Positions 28,057 through 36,547 are shown, numbered from the stretch's first letter. The stretch: 60,242 bases of DNA from JASLPR01 sp964496475 (GCA_964496475.1 CAZBZS010000011.1:1-60242); one strand, 5' to 3'. A program made the numbers and translations. Notes: generated from the letters alone by a model not told the origin.

Positions 28057-29223
28057 ATGGTCGCGATTGATATTGAAGGCGTCGATGTCTTTTTCCGCCC
28101 CCGGGACGAGCGGCGGCGGCCGGTAGACGCGCCATCAAGGTCGAATCGAATCGCGGACGAGGAAGGGCAAAGCCCGGAGCTGGAGGATGGCCTGATTCGA
28201 GCTCTAGATGGAGTCGATCTCTCCGTCCGCAATGGGGAGACATTGGCGGTACTGGGGCCGTCAGGCTGTGGTAAGTCGAGCCTGCTGCGGGCGGTGGCCG
28301 GCCTCATCACGCCGAAGGCGGGCAGGATCTATTTCGACGGCGCCGAGGTCACGAAGGATTCGCCGGGCGATAGGCACGTGGGGGTGGTCTTCCAGGACTA
28401 CGCTCTCTATCCACACATGGAGAGCAAGCGAAACCTGTCGTTCTTCTTCACGGTAAATCGTCGGACTGAAGAAATCGAGGAAAGAGTCGGCGAAGTATGC
28501 CGAATCATGGGAGGTGGATTCGAGGAGTTGCTCGACCGCAAGCCCCGCAAGCTATCGGGCGGCGAGAAGCAGCGGGTCGCGGTCGCTCGCTGCATCATCC
28601 GTGACCCAACTGTATTCCTCCTGGACGAGCCCCTGTCGAACCTGGATGCGCAATTGCGGGCGCGAATGAGGGTCCAGCTCAAGCGATTGCTCCGTCACTT
28701 CGGGGTCACGGCGATCTACGTCACGCACGACCAGAGCGAGGCGATCGCGCTGGCGGACCGCATAGCCCTTATGCAGTCTGGCCGAATAGCCCAGGTGGGC
28801 ACGTACCGCGAGCTATACGACCGGCCGTACAACATATTTGTAGCCGGCTTTCTGGGCGAACCGCCTATGAATCTGATTCCCGGGAGGGTGAGTGGGGGTA
28901 GGGTCCAAATAGGAGGACGATCCCTGTCCCTGAGACCGGATAGCCTCCACATTCTGGAGGGCGAAACGGTGACCGTCGGAATCAGGCCGGAGCACCTGGA
29001 ATTTCCTGGACAAGAGATGCCTGAGACGATCTGGCTGCCGGTCGAAACGGTCCAACCTCTGGTGAGCGACCGAGAGCAGCTTACGACCTTCAATTTCGAC
29101 GAAATCCGACTGATAGCCCGGCATGAGGCAGGTTCTAATATCGCGCCCGGAGACAGCGTTCCGGTGCGGTTTCCGGTGGCGCGACTACGGCTGTTCGACT
29201 GCCGTGGAATTCGGGTGATCTAA
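28057..29223 (+). CDS. Sugar ABC transporter ATPase (MsmX/UgpC type)
   Basis: A 388-residue ATP-binding subunit. Walker A GPSGCGKSS, Q-loop FQDYALYPHM, signature KLSGGEKQR, Walker B VFLLDEPLSNLD and the switch THDQSEA are intact; after ~270 comes the TOBE/MOP-type regulatory domain of carbohydrate importers (GIRPEHLEF). An unusual ~30-residue charged insertion (RPRDERRRPV onwards) separates the first strand from the rest of the nucleotide domain. No permease is adjacent. Because MsmX-like ATPases can energise several transporters, it might serve the ATPase-less systems at 41.3 kb and 47.3-50.9 kb. It ends 190 bases before nusA. Confidence 0.92.
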   Translation: MVAIDIEGVDVFFRPRDERRRPVDAPSRSNRIADEEGQSPELEDGLIRALDGVDLSVRNGETLAVLGPSGCGKSSLLRAVAGLITPKAGRIYFDGAEVTKDSPGDRHVGVVFQDYALYPHMESKRNLSFFFTVNRRTEEIEERVGEVCRIMGGGFEELLDRKPRKLSGGEKQRVAVARCIIRDPTVFLLDEPLSNLDAQLRARMRVQLKRLLRHFGVTAIYVTHDQSEAIALADRIALMQSGRIAQVGTYRELYDRPYNIFVAGFLGEPPMNLIPGRVSGGRVQIGGRSLSLRPDSLHILEGETVTVGIRPEHLEFPGQEMPETIWLPVETVQPLVSDREQLTTFNFDEIRLIARHEAGSNIAPGDSVPVRFPVARLRLFDCRGIRVI

Positions 29224-29245
29224 CCGGATTTGGCAGATGTATCCC

Positions 29246-29279
29246 GCCCGCGTGCGGGGGTAATCCGACGCAGGCGGGC
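29246..29279 (+). terminator. Hairpin after ABC ATPase gene, possible terminator
   Basis: Arms GCCCGCGTGCG (29246-29256) and CGCAGGCGGGC (29269-29279) pair at ten of eleven positions. There is no T run after it (only TTGCTATACT), so if it stops transcription it does so weakly or with a factor. TATACT at 29284-29289 could be a -10 box for the following operon. Confidence 0.45.
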
Positions 29280-29323
29280 TTGCTATACTGGTGCCACTGG
29301 AACTGAAGATAGCGAATGCGATT

Positions 29324-29351
29324 GAGAAGTGGGCGCTCCCCACTTCTCTTT
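29324..29351 (+). promoter_or_regulatory. Leader hairpin before nusA, rimP-leader-like
   Basis: A perfect ten-base-pair stem GAGAAGTGGG (29324-29333) and CCCACTTCTC (29339-29348) with a five-base loop, followed by TTT. The GAAGTGGG/CCCACTTC core is like the hairpin widely found before rimP-nusA operons (the rimP leader). Here no rimP lies between it and nusA. It may attenuate or autoregulate the operon. Confidence 0.5.
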
Positions 29352-29414
29352 CGTCTCCGGGCGGGACGACGTTGAAGGGCCGTCCTTCGATCGGGCATAG
29401 TGAGGAAAGCGCCG

Positions 29415-30872
29415 ATGAAAAGCGAGTTTGAGCTGGCGCTTGCTCAGATTGCGGCCGATAAGGGTCTGACCACCGACGACGTGTTGGAGGCGGTTCGGGC
29501 GGCTGTCGATTCCGCTTATCGCGATCTGCCAGGAGCGCTGGAAGATATCGATGTTCATGTTGACGGGCAGGGCAGTTTCAGCGTTCACGGGAATCGCACG
29601 GTGGTGGAGACCGAAGTCACCGATCCTGACGCTGAGATTTCATTGGCGGACGCCATCGAGGTGGACGAGAACCTCAAATTCGGGGACATCGTTCAAGTTG
29701 ACATAACACCACAGGGTTTCAGTCGGATAGCGGCGCGGAAGGCGCGTCAGGCGATGCTTTCCACCCTTCGGGAAGCCGAGCGCTCGCTCGTCCACGACCG
29801 CTATGTGGACCATGTGGGGGAGTTGATGGTCGGCAAAGTCGCGCGCATAGACTATCGGGGCGTGGTCTTGGAATTCGGCCGGGCGGAGGCGATGATGCCG
29901 CCCGGGGAGCAGATTCCGACCGAGCATCTGCGGCTGGATCAACGCATCCGCGTCTATCTGATGCAAGTAAGCGGAGAAGGCCGCGGGCCTCAGCTGAGAG
30001 TGTCGCGCCGACATCCCGATTTTGTACGACGGCTGTTCGAGCGCGAAATACCGGAGATTGCCAATAACGCGGTCGAAATCGTGAATATCGCCCGGGACGC
30101 CGGCATCCGCACGAAGGTGGCCGTCCGGGCACTGCAGGACGGGCTTGATCCGGTTGGGTCGTGCGTCGGGGTGCGCGGGTCAAGAATTCAGAATGTCGTA
30201 CGCGATCTCGTGCCTGAAAAGGTGGAGATAGTCGAGTACAGCGATGCCCCGATCAAGTACGTGGCCAATGCGCTAAGTCCAGCCCAGGTGATCTCGGTGA
30301 ACATCAGTATTGAAGAAAATCTGGCCGATGTTCTGGTCGCGTCGGACATGGTCTCGCTGGCGATTGGTCGGGAAGGGCAGAACTCGCGACTCGCGGCCCG
30401 GCTCACCGGATGGCGGATAAACATCCGGGACGCCTCGGCTCCAGACGATCTGCAGTTGGAGGCGGCGCCGGACCTGCTGGCTGGCGTCCACGCAGACGAG
30501 GATGGAGACGCGGGCGCTGTCGGACTGTCGGGCCTAACCGTGCCCAAGCTACGAGAACTCGCGGCCGACAAAGAGATTTCGCTTACCGGGCTGCGCCGCA
30601 AGGCCGACATTATCGGCGCTATCAAGGAGGCTACGGTGGCCGGGCCGGAGGCGGCGCCGGACCTGCTGGCTGGCGTCCACGCAGACGAGGATGGAGACGT
30701 GGGCGCCGTAGGACTGTCGGGCCTAACCGTGCCCAAGCTACGAGAACTCGCGGCCGACAAAGAGATTTCGCTTACTGGGCTGCGTCGCAAGGCCGACATT
30801 ATCGGCGCTATCGAGGAGGCTACGGTGGCCGGGCCGGAGGCGGCTGCCGTTTCGGCCGAGGACGGCGAATAG
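29415..30872 (+). CDS. nusA: Transcription termination/antitermination protein NusA with duplicated C-terminal module
   Basis: NusA binds RNA polymerase and nascent RNA and modulates pausing and termination. Domains: N-terminal polymerase-binding region (1-~125), S1 (~130-200, VGKVARIDYRGVVLEFGRAEAMMP), KH1 with DPVGSCVGVRGSRIQNVV, KH2 with VSLAIGREGQNSRLAARLTGW to about 345. The last ~140 residues consist of two nearly identical 63-residue units, each with LTVPKLRELAADKEISLTG and RRKADIIGAI, like a Rho-N/SAP helix-extended-helix module. I chose ATG 29415 (GAGGAAA upstream) over GTG 29400. It ends with TAG immediately before ylxR in the same frame. Confidence 0.95.
   Translation: MKSEFELALAQIAADKGLTTDDVLEAVRAAVDSAYRDLPGALEDIDVHVDGQGSFSVHGNRTVVETEVTDPDAEISLADAIEVDENLKFGDIVQVDITPQGFSRIAARKARQAMLSTLREAERSLVHDRYVDHVGELMVGKVARIDYRGVVLEFGRAEAMMPPGEQIPTEHLRLDQRIRVYLMQVSGEGRGPQLRVSRRHPDFVRRLFEREIPEIANNAVEIVNIARDAGIRTKVAVRALQDGLDPVGSCVGVRGSRIQNVVRDLVPEKVEIVEYSDAPIKYVANALSPAQVISVNISIEENLADVLVASDMVSLAIGREGQNSRLAARLTGWRINIRDASAPDDLQLEAAPDLLAGVHADEDGDAGAVGLSGLTVPKLRELAADKEISLTGLRRKADIIGAIKEATVAGPEAAPDLLAGVHADEDGDVGAVGLSGLTVPKLRELAADKEISLTGLRRKADIIGAIEEATVAGPEAAAVSAEDGE
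30461..30838 (+). repeat. Two tandem 189-bp repeats in nusA 3' end
   Basis: Copies at 30461-30649 and 30650-30838, with only a handful of differences (mostly third-position changes plus a few single substitutions). The period is exactly 63 codons, so the frame is preserved. The near identity at DNA level points to a recent duplication or ongoing gene conversion. Confidence 0.93.
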
Positions 30873-30875
30873 AAA

Positions 30876-31172
30876 ATCGGATCAACCGGCCGCCGCCACG
30901 TTCCGGAACGCACCTGCGTCGTCTGCGGGCTCAAGCTGGACAAGGGTAGACTGATCCGGGTTGTGCGGCGTCCCACGGGGGGGCTTGCTCTTGATCCGGG
31001 CGGGCGCATGCCCGGGCGCGGAGCCTACGTATGCGGGGCCGAAGGCTGCTGGGATCAAGCGATCGCCGGGGGCGCCTTTGCCCGATCCCTGGGAGTAAAG
31101 GGTGGAGCGCTTTTACGCGATCGCCTGATCGAAATCCGCAACGAACACAGTAAGCTTGGTGGACCGCCATGA
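30876..31172 (+). CDS. ylxR: YlxR-family RNA-binding protein, no standard start codon
   Basis: The frame following the nusA TAG reads GRRHVPERTCVVCGLKLDK, RLIRVVRRPTGGLALD, GGRMPGRGAYVCGAEGCW, RSLGVKGGALLRDRLIE: a complete YlxR/DUF448 protein with its CxxC and GRGAYVC motifs. Between the TAG (30870-30872) and the conserved part there is no ATG, GTG or TTG. The first usable codon is ATC at 30876 (GAGG 14 bases upstream). The GTG at 30963 would remove the CxxC. So either ATC is used, the TAG is read through to make a NusA-YlxR fusion, or there is a sequence error. YlxR is a small nucleoid/RNA-associated protein that is commonly encoded here. Confidence 0.75.
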   Translation: MGSTGRRHVPERTCVVCGLKLDKGRLIRVVRRPTGGLALDPGGRMPGRGAYVCGAEGCWDQAIAGGAFARSLGVKGGALLRDRLIEIRNEHSKLGGPP

Positions 31173-31217
31173 CTCTGGCGGGCGCTCAGGACTTATCAAT
31201 TCTCGAAGTAGGAGAGC

Positions 31218-33095
31218 TTGGCCGCACGACGTAGACGAAAACCATATCGACCGGCCCGTCCGGCAAACCGTAAGCGACAGACCACGGCAACGGCCGAGGC
31301 TGAAAGTACTCCTGTAGAGGTCGTTGTTGAGCGGCCGGACAAGGTCACGATCTCCGACTCCATCAACGTCGACGAACTGGCCGAACTTATCAACATGACC
31401 GGTGTCGAATTGGTGGGTGAACTATTCAACCGGGGCATCGTCACCAACGTCAACGCGACGTTGGACTTCGAGACGGCGGCGCTGATGTTGGCGGACATGG
31501 AGATCGAGGCGGAGCTGCTCGAGGAGGAGGCGCAGGCCGCCCCCGAGGATAATGTCAGCGACATCCCGGATGTTGAGGGGGAGATGGGCGAGAGGGGGCC
31601 GGTGGTCACGGTGATGGGGCATGTTGACCATGGCAAGACCACGCTTCTGGACGCCATCCGTAAGAGCAACGTCGTTGCCGGCGAGGCCGGGGGAATCACG
31701 CAAGGAATCGGCGCGTATCAGGTGGAGGTTGAAGGGAGCCCGATCACGTTCATCGACACACCCGGTCACGAGGCGTTCACGGCCATGCGGGCCCGGGGGG
31801 TGCAGGTAACGGACATCGTGGTCCTAGTGGTTGCGGCCGACGACGGGGTCATGCCGCAAACCCGTGAGGCGATCGCTCATGCCCGCTCCGCCGGAGTGCC
31901 CATAATCGTGGCGATGAACAAAGCTGATCTGCCGGGGGGCAACCCGCAACGGGTGCTCAGCGAACTTGCTGACGCGGAGTTGTTGGTCGAGTCAATGGGT
32001 GGGGATGTGGTTTCGGTGGAGCTCTCGGCCCTCAAGGACGAGGGTGTGGATGACCTGGTGGAAATGATTCACCTAACGACTCAGATCGACCCGCCGATAG
32101 CCCGCCTGACGGGCCCGGCGCGGGCGGCGGTTATTGAGACGCGCCTGGATCGCAGCGTCGGGCCGGTGGCGACGGTACTTGTGAGCGATGGCGAATTACA
32201 GGTTGGGGACGCCTTTGCGGTCGGGATACAGAGTGGCAAAGTGCGCAGTCTGGTCGATGCCGATGGCAACCGGATCAAAGTGGCTGCCGCGGGCCGGCCC
32301 GTGGAGGTTGCGGGACTCAGCGCGATGCCGCAGCCGGGTGACGAGCTGGCCGTGCTGGAAGACGAAAAGCAGGCGCGCCAAATCGCTGAGGCGCGACGCC
32401 TGCGGGCATCCCGCGAGGAATCCACGGTAGCGGAGCGCCTGGGGTTGGAGGACCTTGCCCGTCAGCTCACGCACGGGGCGATCCAGCAGCTGAATCTCGT
32501 GGTCAAGGCGGATACCGACGGCTCGGTGGAGGCGGTGGTGCAGGCGGTACAGGCGCTTGGATACGATCAGGTCAAGCCAAACATCATCTACTCGGGCGTG
32601 GGCGCGATTACCGAAAACGATGTCAATCTGGCTACGGCGGCGAAAGGCGTCGTGGTGGCATTTAACGTGAAGGCCAGTCCGGCAGCCCGCGGGCTGGCCG
32701 ACCAGAACGGCGTGGAAATACGCATTTACCAGATCATTTACGACCTCATCAACGATGTTGACGCCACACTCCAGGGCAAGATTCAACCCGAACTCAAGGA
32801 AATCATCGACGGCCGACTTGAAATACGCGGGGTATTTCGCTCGGAGCGCGCGCTCAAGATCATCGGAGGGTTGGTTACGGAGGGCCGAATTAATCGTGGA
32901 GCGACCATTCGGGTGATACGCGGGGACGAAACCATCGCCACCGGCCGGGTGGACACGCTGCGCCGTTTCGCGGATACGGTCAACGAGGTCACTGCCGGGT
33001 ACGAATGCGGGCTCGGTATCACCGTCAGGCCTGGGGTTGAGGAAGGCGATATTGTCGAGGCTCATCATGAAGAAGGGAGCTTTCCCGGGAGCTGA
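31218..33095 (+). CDS. infB: Translation initiation factor IF-2 (short form)
   Basis: GTPase that places initiator tRNA on the ribosome. 625 residues: a short basic N-terminus (ARRRRKPYRPARPANRKRQ) and IF2-N module, then the G domain with GHVDHGKTT, GGITQGIGAY, DTPGHEAF and NKAD, domain II, and the C-terminal tRNA-binding domain (YECGLGITVRPGVEEGDIVEA). The long N-terminal extension of enterobacterial IF-2 is lacking. Start is TTG with AGGAG five bases upstream, a strong site. It follows ylxR by 45 bases and precedes rbfA by 30. Confidence 0.96.
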   Translation: MAARRRRKPYRPARPANRKRQTTATAEAESTPVEVVVERPDKVTISDSINVDELAELINMTGVELVGELFNRGIVTNVNATLDFETAALMLADMEIEAELLEEEAQAAPEDNVSDIPDVEGEMGERGPVVTVMGHVDHGKTTLLDAIRKSNVVAGEAGGITQGIGAYQVEVEGSPITFIDTPGHEAFTAMRARGVQVTDIVVLVVAADDGVMPQTREAIAHARSAGVPIIVAMNKADLPGGNPQRVLSELADAELLVESMGGDVVSVELSALKDEGVDDLVEMIHLTTQIDPPIARLTGPARAAVIETRLDRSVGPVATVLVSDGELQVGDAFAVGIQSGKVRSLVDADGNRIKVAAAGRPVEVAGLSAMPQPGDELAVLEDEKQARQIAEARRLRASREESTVAERLGLEDLARQLTHGAIQQLNLVVKADTDGSVEAVVQAVQALGYDQVKPNIIYSGVGAITENDVNLATAAKGVVVAFNVKASPAARGLADQNGVEIRIYQIIYDLINDVDATLQGKIQPELKEIIDGRLEIRGVFRSERALKIIGGLVTEGRINRGATIRVIRGDETIATGRVDTLRRFADTVNEVTAGYECGLGITVRPGVEEGDIVEAHHEEGSFPGS

Positions 33096-33125
33096 TCGGC
33101 CTGTGCCGGCAGACGGGCAAGTATC

Positions 33126-33503
33126 ATGAATCGCCGCGCCGAGCGCCTTACCGCCCAAATTGAGCGTGAGCTCGGTCCGATCCTTCATCGCAAAGTTAAG
33201 GATCCGCGACTTGGGTTTCTGACGATCACTCGAACGGAAGTCACCCACGATCTGTCCTTCGCCCGTATTTTTTACACGGTCTACGGTGACGAGGAGGACA
33301 TTCGGGAGACCCGCGAAGCGTTGGACCGGGCCGGCGGCTACATCCGTCATGAACTCGGTCAGACGCTCGGCACCCGCCTCACGCCAGAACTCAGGTTCGA
33401 ACTCGACACGAAATATCACCAGGGCATGGCGGTAATCGACATGATTCACAGACTGGATCTTGAAGATCGCCCGGCCGATGAGCGTGAGCCCGAGGGAACC
33501 TGA
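33126..33503 (+). CDS. rbfA: Ribosome-binding factor A
   Basis: A 125-residue KH-like protein acting in 30S subunit maturation. Typical elements are RAERLTAQIERELGPIL, KDPRLGFLTITRTEVTHDLSFARIF and IRHELGQTLGTRLTPELRFELD, then a short acidic tail. It stops with TGA immediately before the truB frame. The ATG is the only plausible start. Part of the infB-rbfA-truB block. Confidence 0.95.
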   Translation: MNRRAERLTAQIERELGPILHRKVKDPRLGFLTITRTEVTHDLSFARIFYTVYGDEEDIRETREALDRAGGYIRHELGQTLGTRLTPELRFELDTKYHQGMAVIDMIHRLDLEDRPADEREPEGT

Positions 33504-33509
33504 ACGCCT

Positions 33510-34481
33510 ATCAAGTCGCAGTCTCCAGATTTCTTCCTGAACGTACTGAAACCGCGCCATATGACATCGGCTCGTGTCGTGGGGACTATCAAGCGCGCGG
33601 GCAAGTTTGGCCGGGTTGGGCACGCGGGCACGCTCGACCCCCTGGCCGACGGTGTGCTCCCCATCGCGGTTGGCGGTGCGACCCGGATGATCGACTTTCT
33701 GCACCGCCAACCGAAGCGCTACCTGGCGGTAGTGATGTTTGGAATAGCGACCGACACCCAGGATCTTGAGGGTCGGGTGACGGCCCGGTCTTCGCGGACT
33801 CCGGGAATCGGCGCGCTCAGGTCGGTGCTAGCGGCGATGGTGGGTCGCCAGTCGCAGCGTCCGCCGGCGTACTCGGCTATCAAGGTTGACGGACGGCGAG
33901 CCTACGATCTGGCTCGCGACGGCCGGCCGCCGGAACTGCCAGTGCGGGAGGTGCAAATACATTCACTGGAACTACGCGACGTGGATTGGTGGTGTGGTGA
34001 TGCTCTCTCCGCGGCCGGAATGAACCACCTTCGCGACGATTGCGGGAATGGCGGGCGACTGGTGGTGGCAATCGACGTGAGGTGCGGCTCGGGCACGTAC
34101 ATCCGCAGCCTCTCCCGGGATCTCGGCGAGCGTCTTGACGCGCTCGGCTGCCTGGCCGGGTTGAGGCGTACGGCGGTGGGACCATTCTCGGCGGAAAGAG
34201 CCCTCCCTCTCAATGACGCCGTGCATGCCATCGAGCGAAACTACCATGGCGCGATTGCCTTCTCCCCGGACGAAGCGGCGCTAACGCTGCCCGGCACGTT
34301 GCTGAGAGCGGAATATCAGCGAAGCTTCGTGAACGGCAACCCTGTGCCCTGTGCGATGGTGGCCGAGAACATCCGGGTGTACGGAGACGGCGGCGCATTC
34401 TTGGGGATCGGCAGGGCCACGACCGGCGAGCTTCTCCACCCCCGGGTGGTGATGGCTGGTCAGACGGCTGGCGCGATTTGA
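33510..34481 (+). CDS. truB: tRNA pseudouridine-55 synthase, start codon unclear
   Basis: Makes pseudouridine 55 in the T loop of tRNAs. GHAGTLDPLADGVLPIAVG carries the catalytic Asp; RPPAYSAIKVDGRRAYDLAR and GSGTYIRSLSRDLGE are further family motifs; a C-terminal PUA-like part follows. The conserved start of the family (FLNVLKPRHMTSARVV) begins upstream of the first ATG at 33561. The frame is open back to the rbfA TGA (33501-33503) with only ACG (33504) and ATC (33510) as odd candidates. Use of ATG 33561 would cut off the first conserved strand. Start is thus set tentatively. Its end overlaps ribF by four bases. Confidence 0.9.
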   Translation: MKSQSPDFFLNVLKPRHMTSARVVGTIKRAGKFGRVGHAGTLDPLADGVLPIAVGGATRMIDFLHRQPKRYLAVVMFGIATDTQDLEGRVTARSSRTPGIGALRSVLAAMVGRQSQRPPAYSAIKVDGRRAYDLARDGRPPELPVREVQIHSLELRDVDWWCGDALSAAGMNHLRDDCGNGGRLVVAIDVRCGSGTYIRSLSRDLGERLDALGCLAGLRRTAVGPFSAERALPLNDAVHAIERNYHGAIAFSPDEAALTLPGTLLRAEYQRSFVNGNPVPCAMVAENIRVYGDGGAFLGIGRATTGELLHPRVVMAGQTAGAI

Positions 34482-35446
34482 CCGTTCTCCTCGCTGGTAA
34501 CGAGGAACTGGAGCTCGAGGGACCCACAGCTGTCACCATCGGGAAATTCGACGGCGTACACATCGGCCATCGCGAACTTATTCGCGCCACGATCGCCGCA
34601 GCCGGGGAGGTTGAAGGATCGAGCGTGGTCCTCACATTCTGGCCGCACCCGTTAACTATCCTGCGGCCGGACGTCGAAATTCGCCTGCTCACGTCGCTTG
34701 AGGACCGCCTTGATCTTCTGGTTGGAGAGCGACCTGACTACGTTCGGGTCGTTACCTTTGACGCTCGGTTCGCCGGTCAATCCGCCGATGATTTCCTGGG
34801 CGGCTTGAGGAATACCCTCGGAATGTCAGTGCTAGTTACCGGAAGGGAGGGCCGGATGGGTCGTGAACGGCATGCAGGCGTCCAGGAGATGCGAGCGATA
34901 GGTGAGCGAACAGGATTTGAGCTGAAGGTGGTGAAGCCGGTCGTCGTGGGCCAGCGAGTCAGCAGCATCATGGTCCGCGATCTCATCGAACTTCCTGATA
35001 TCGAGCGGGCCACGGAAGCCCTGGGCCGGCTGCCCAGCTACGCCGGCCGGGTTGACCGCGGCGATCGGCGGGGGCGTGAGCTCGGATTTCCAACGGCGAA
35101 CCTGGAGATTGATCAGAACCTGTCCCTCCCCGCCAACGGCATCTATTCCGGACGAGCGATTCTAAACCTGGGGCATTCGCCAGAGATATGGCCCGCCGTG
35201 ATCAACCTGGGGGTTCGCCCCACCTTCGGTGAAAATAGGCGCCTGCTCGAAGCGCATCTGCTTGATTTTGACGGAGATATATACGGTGAGCGGATTCGCA
35301 TTTATTTCGAAGAGTTCTTGCGCCCGGAACGCCGTTTTCAAGACGTTGACGCCCTGAAATTGCAGATCGCGACAGATACGGCTGCGGCACGGCTGGCCGC
35401 AGGGCGGAGCCTGCATCCGGAGCGATACGCACCGTGGGTGGATTGA
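34478..35446 (+). CDS. ribF: Bifunctional riboflavin kinase/FAD synthetase
   Basis: Phosphorylates riboflavin to FMN and adenylylates FMN to FAD. The N-terminal adenylyltransferase half has TIGKFDGVHIGHREL and a variant of the late nucleotide motif (SSIMVRDLI); the C-terminal kinase half has GRELGFPTANLEI and INLGVRPTFGENRRLLEAHLLDF. 322 residues, usual length. Start is TTG inside TTGA, overlapping the truB stop, so translation is probably coupled. Last gene of the nusA-ribF operon. Confidence 0.95.
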   Translation: MTVLLAGNEELELEGPTAVTIGKFDGVHIGHRELIRATIAAAGEVEGSSVVLTFWPHPLTILRPDVEIRLLTSLEDRLDLLVGERPDYVRVVTFDARFAGQSADDFLGGLRNTLGMSVLVTGREGRMGRERHAGVQEMRAIGERTGFELKVVKPVVVGQRVSSIMVRDLIELPDIERATEALGRLPSYAGRVDRGDRRGRELGFPTANLEIDQNLSLPANGIYSGRAILNLGHSPEIWPAVINLGVRPTFGENRRLLEAHLLDFDGDIYGERIRIYFEEFLRPERRFQDVDALKLQIATDTAAARLAAGRSLHPERYAPWVD

Positions 35447-35569
35447 GATAGGGCATGGCCTTCGCATCTGTCACGATTCTCACGGTCATCACTGGCCGGG
35501 ATTGGTACATTCCCGGCATATGAAGGCACGCCGCACCTGAATCACCAACCGATCCGCGGGCCACTGTCC

Positions 35570-35875
35570 GCCTGGACATATACGTCACGGACGATTGTGG
35601 GTCGCCTGGAAGAGGTCGAGACGCGCCTGGAGGATCTGGCATTCAAATCCCTCGCCGGACGGCTGGCGAGTCTTATCCTGCGGTAGGCCGGGGATACCAG
35701 CATGACCGTGACCTGCTTGACGCGCAACGAGATGGCGGAGACCGTCGGGACATCGCGCGAAACCGCACCACAGGCGTTGAATGATCTGAAGTCGCGCGAT
35801 CTGACATCTATCGGGCGCAAGCGAATCGAGATTCTGGATATTGATGTCCTGATCGATGTGGCGGAGACTTACTAG
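35570..35875 (+). pseudogene. Remnant of Crp/Fnr-family regulator
   Basis: One frame gives IVGRLEEVETRLEDLAFKSL, GRLASLILR, a TAG stop (35684-35686), then TRNEMAETVGTSRETAPQAL, NDLKSRDLTSIGRKRIEILD and a true end at 35873. This is the dimer helix and winged-helix DNA-binding half of a Crp/Fnr protein; the TAG sits where Leu is usual. The cyclic-nucleotide-binding half is missing. The rest of 35447-36001 holds nothing I can support. Confidence 0.75.
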
Positions 35876-36001
35876 CCAGGGACTTGGCCCGGGTCGATCC
35901 GACCCGCTGAACGCCCTTTAAACCTCCGGATGATCGACCAGGCTACCGTCGATATAGCAATCGTCCGCCCGGGAGCTCGTTGAGCTCTGTAACTGTCGCC
36001 G

Positions 36002-36547
36002 TCAGACGATGACACCCTGGTCGGTGTACTGCGAAAAGCTTGTCTGCTGTTCAACATAGAGCAGTTCCAGCGGAGCTGCGGCCGGTATTTCCCCGGAATC
36101 AGGCTCGCCTCGGAACTCGGCCAGCATGGCCTCGAGCCCGGCCCGGATCATGTCCATTGTCTCTAGGCTGATGTCCGGCAGAGTTCCGTCGAAAATCTCC
36201 TCGGCCTCGGCGAAGGCCCGCTCAGCTGCCTTCATCATGATTTCCAGCCGCTCGGGATCTCCGCCGGCGAGCGCACGAGTGAACTCCAGTATCCGATTCG
36301 TGACCGCGTTGGGGGTCTGAGACGGATCGAGACCGGGATAGAGAGACTCACTTGCCGCCGGCTCGCCGATTGGCGATAGCTGCGAGAGTAGCGATTCGCT
36401 CCTTCCTCGATCGGGGTCCAGCAACACTGTCGCCTGCAAGACCATCGAACGCCCGACCCGTTCAACAACATATATGCTGCCGTTCTCGTCCGTTTGCGCG
36501 ATTGGCATGGTCAACGACTCAAAGGTTGCGCTGGCCTGTACTTTCAT
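36002..36547 (-). CDS. Hypothetical protein with helical and acidic C-terminus
   Basis: A 181-residue soluble protein I do not recognise. The strand-rich first third (ASATFESLTMPIAQTDENGS) is followed by helices (ERLEIMMKAAERAFAEAEEI, DISLETMDMIRAGLEAMLAE) and a tail LELLYVEQQTSFSQYTDQGV. I chose ATG 36547 because AGGAGG lies seven bases upstream; the longer frame from 36625 has no such site. Downstream of and on the same strand as the FabL-like gene, 129 bases apart. The tail vaguely recalls DUF5610-type proteins, but this is not evidence. Confidence 0.6.
   Translation of the reverse strand: MKVQASATFESLTMPIAQTDENGSIYVVERVGRSMVLQATVLLDPDRGRSESLLSQLSPIGEPAASESLYPGLDPSQTPNAVTNRILEFTRALAGGDPERLEIMMKAAERAFAEAEEIFDGTLPDISLETMDMIRAGLEAMLAEFRGEPDSGEIPAAAPLELLYVEQQTSFSQYTDQGVIV

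Noticed and set aside
32196..33710. Minus-strand frame of 504 residues across infB, rbfA and truB
   Set aside because: It runs opposite three certain genes and has no recognisable domain.
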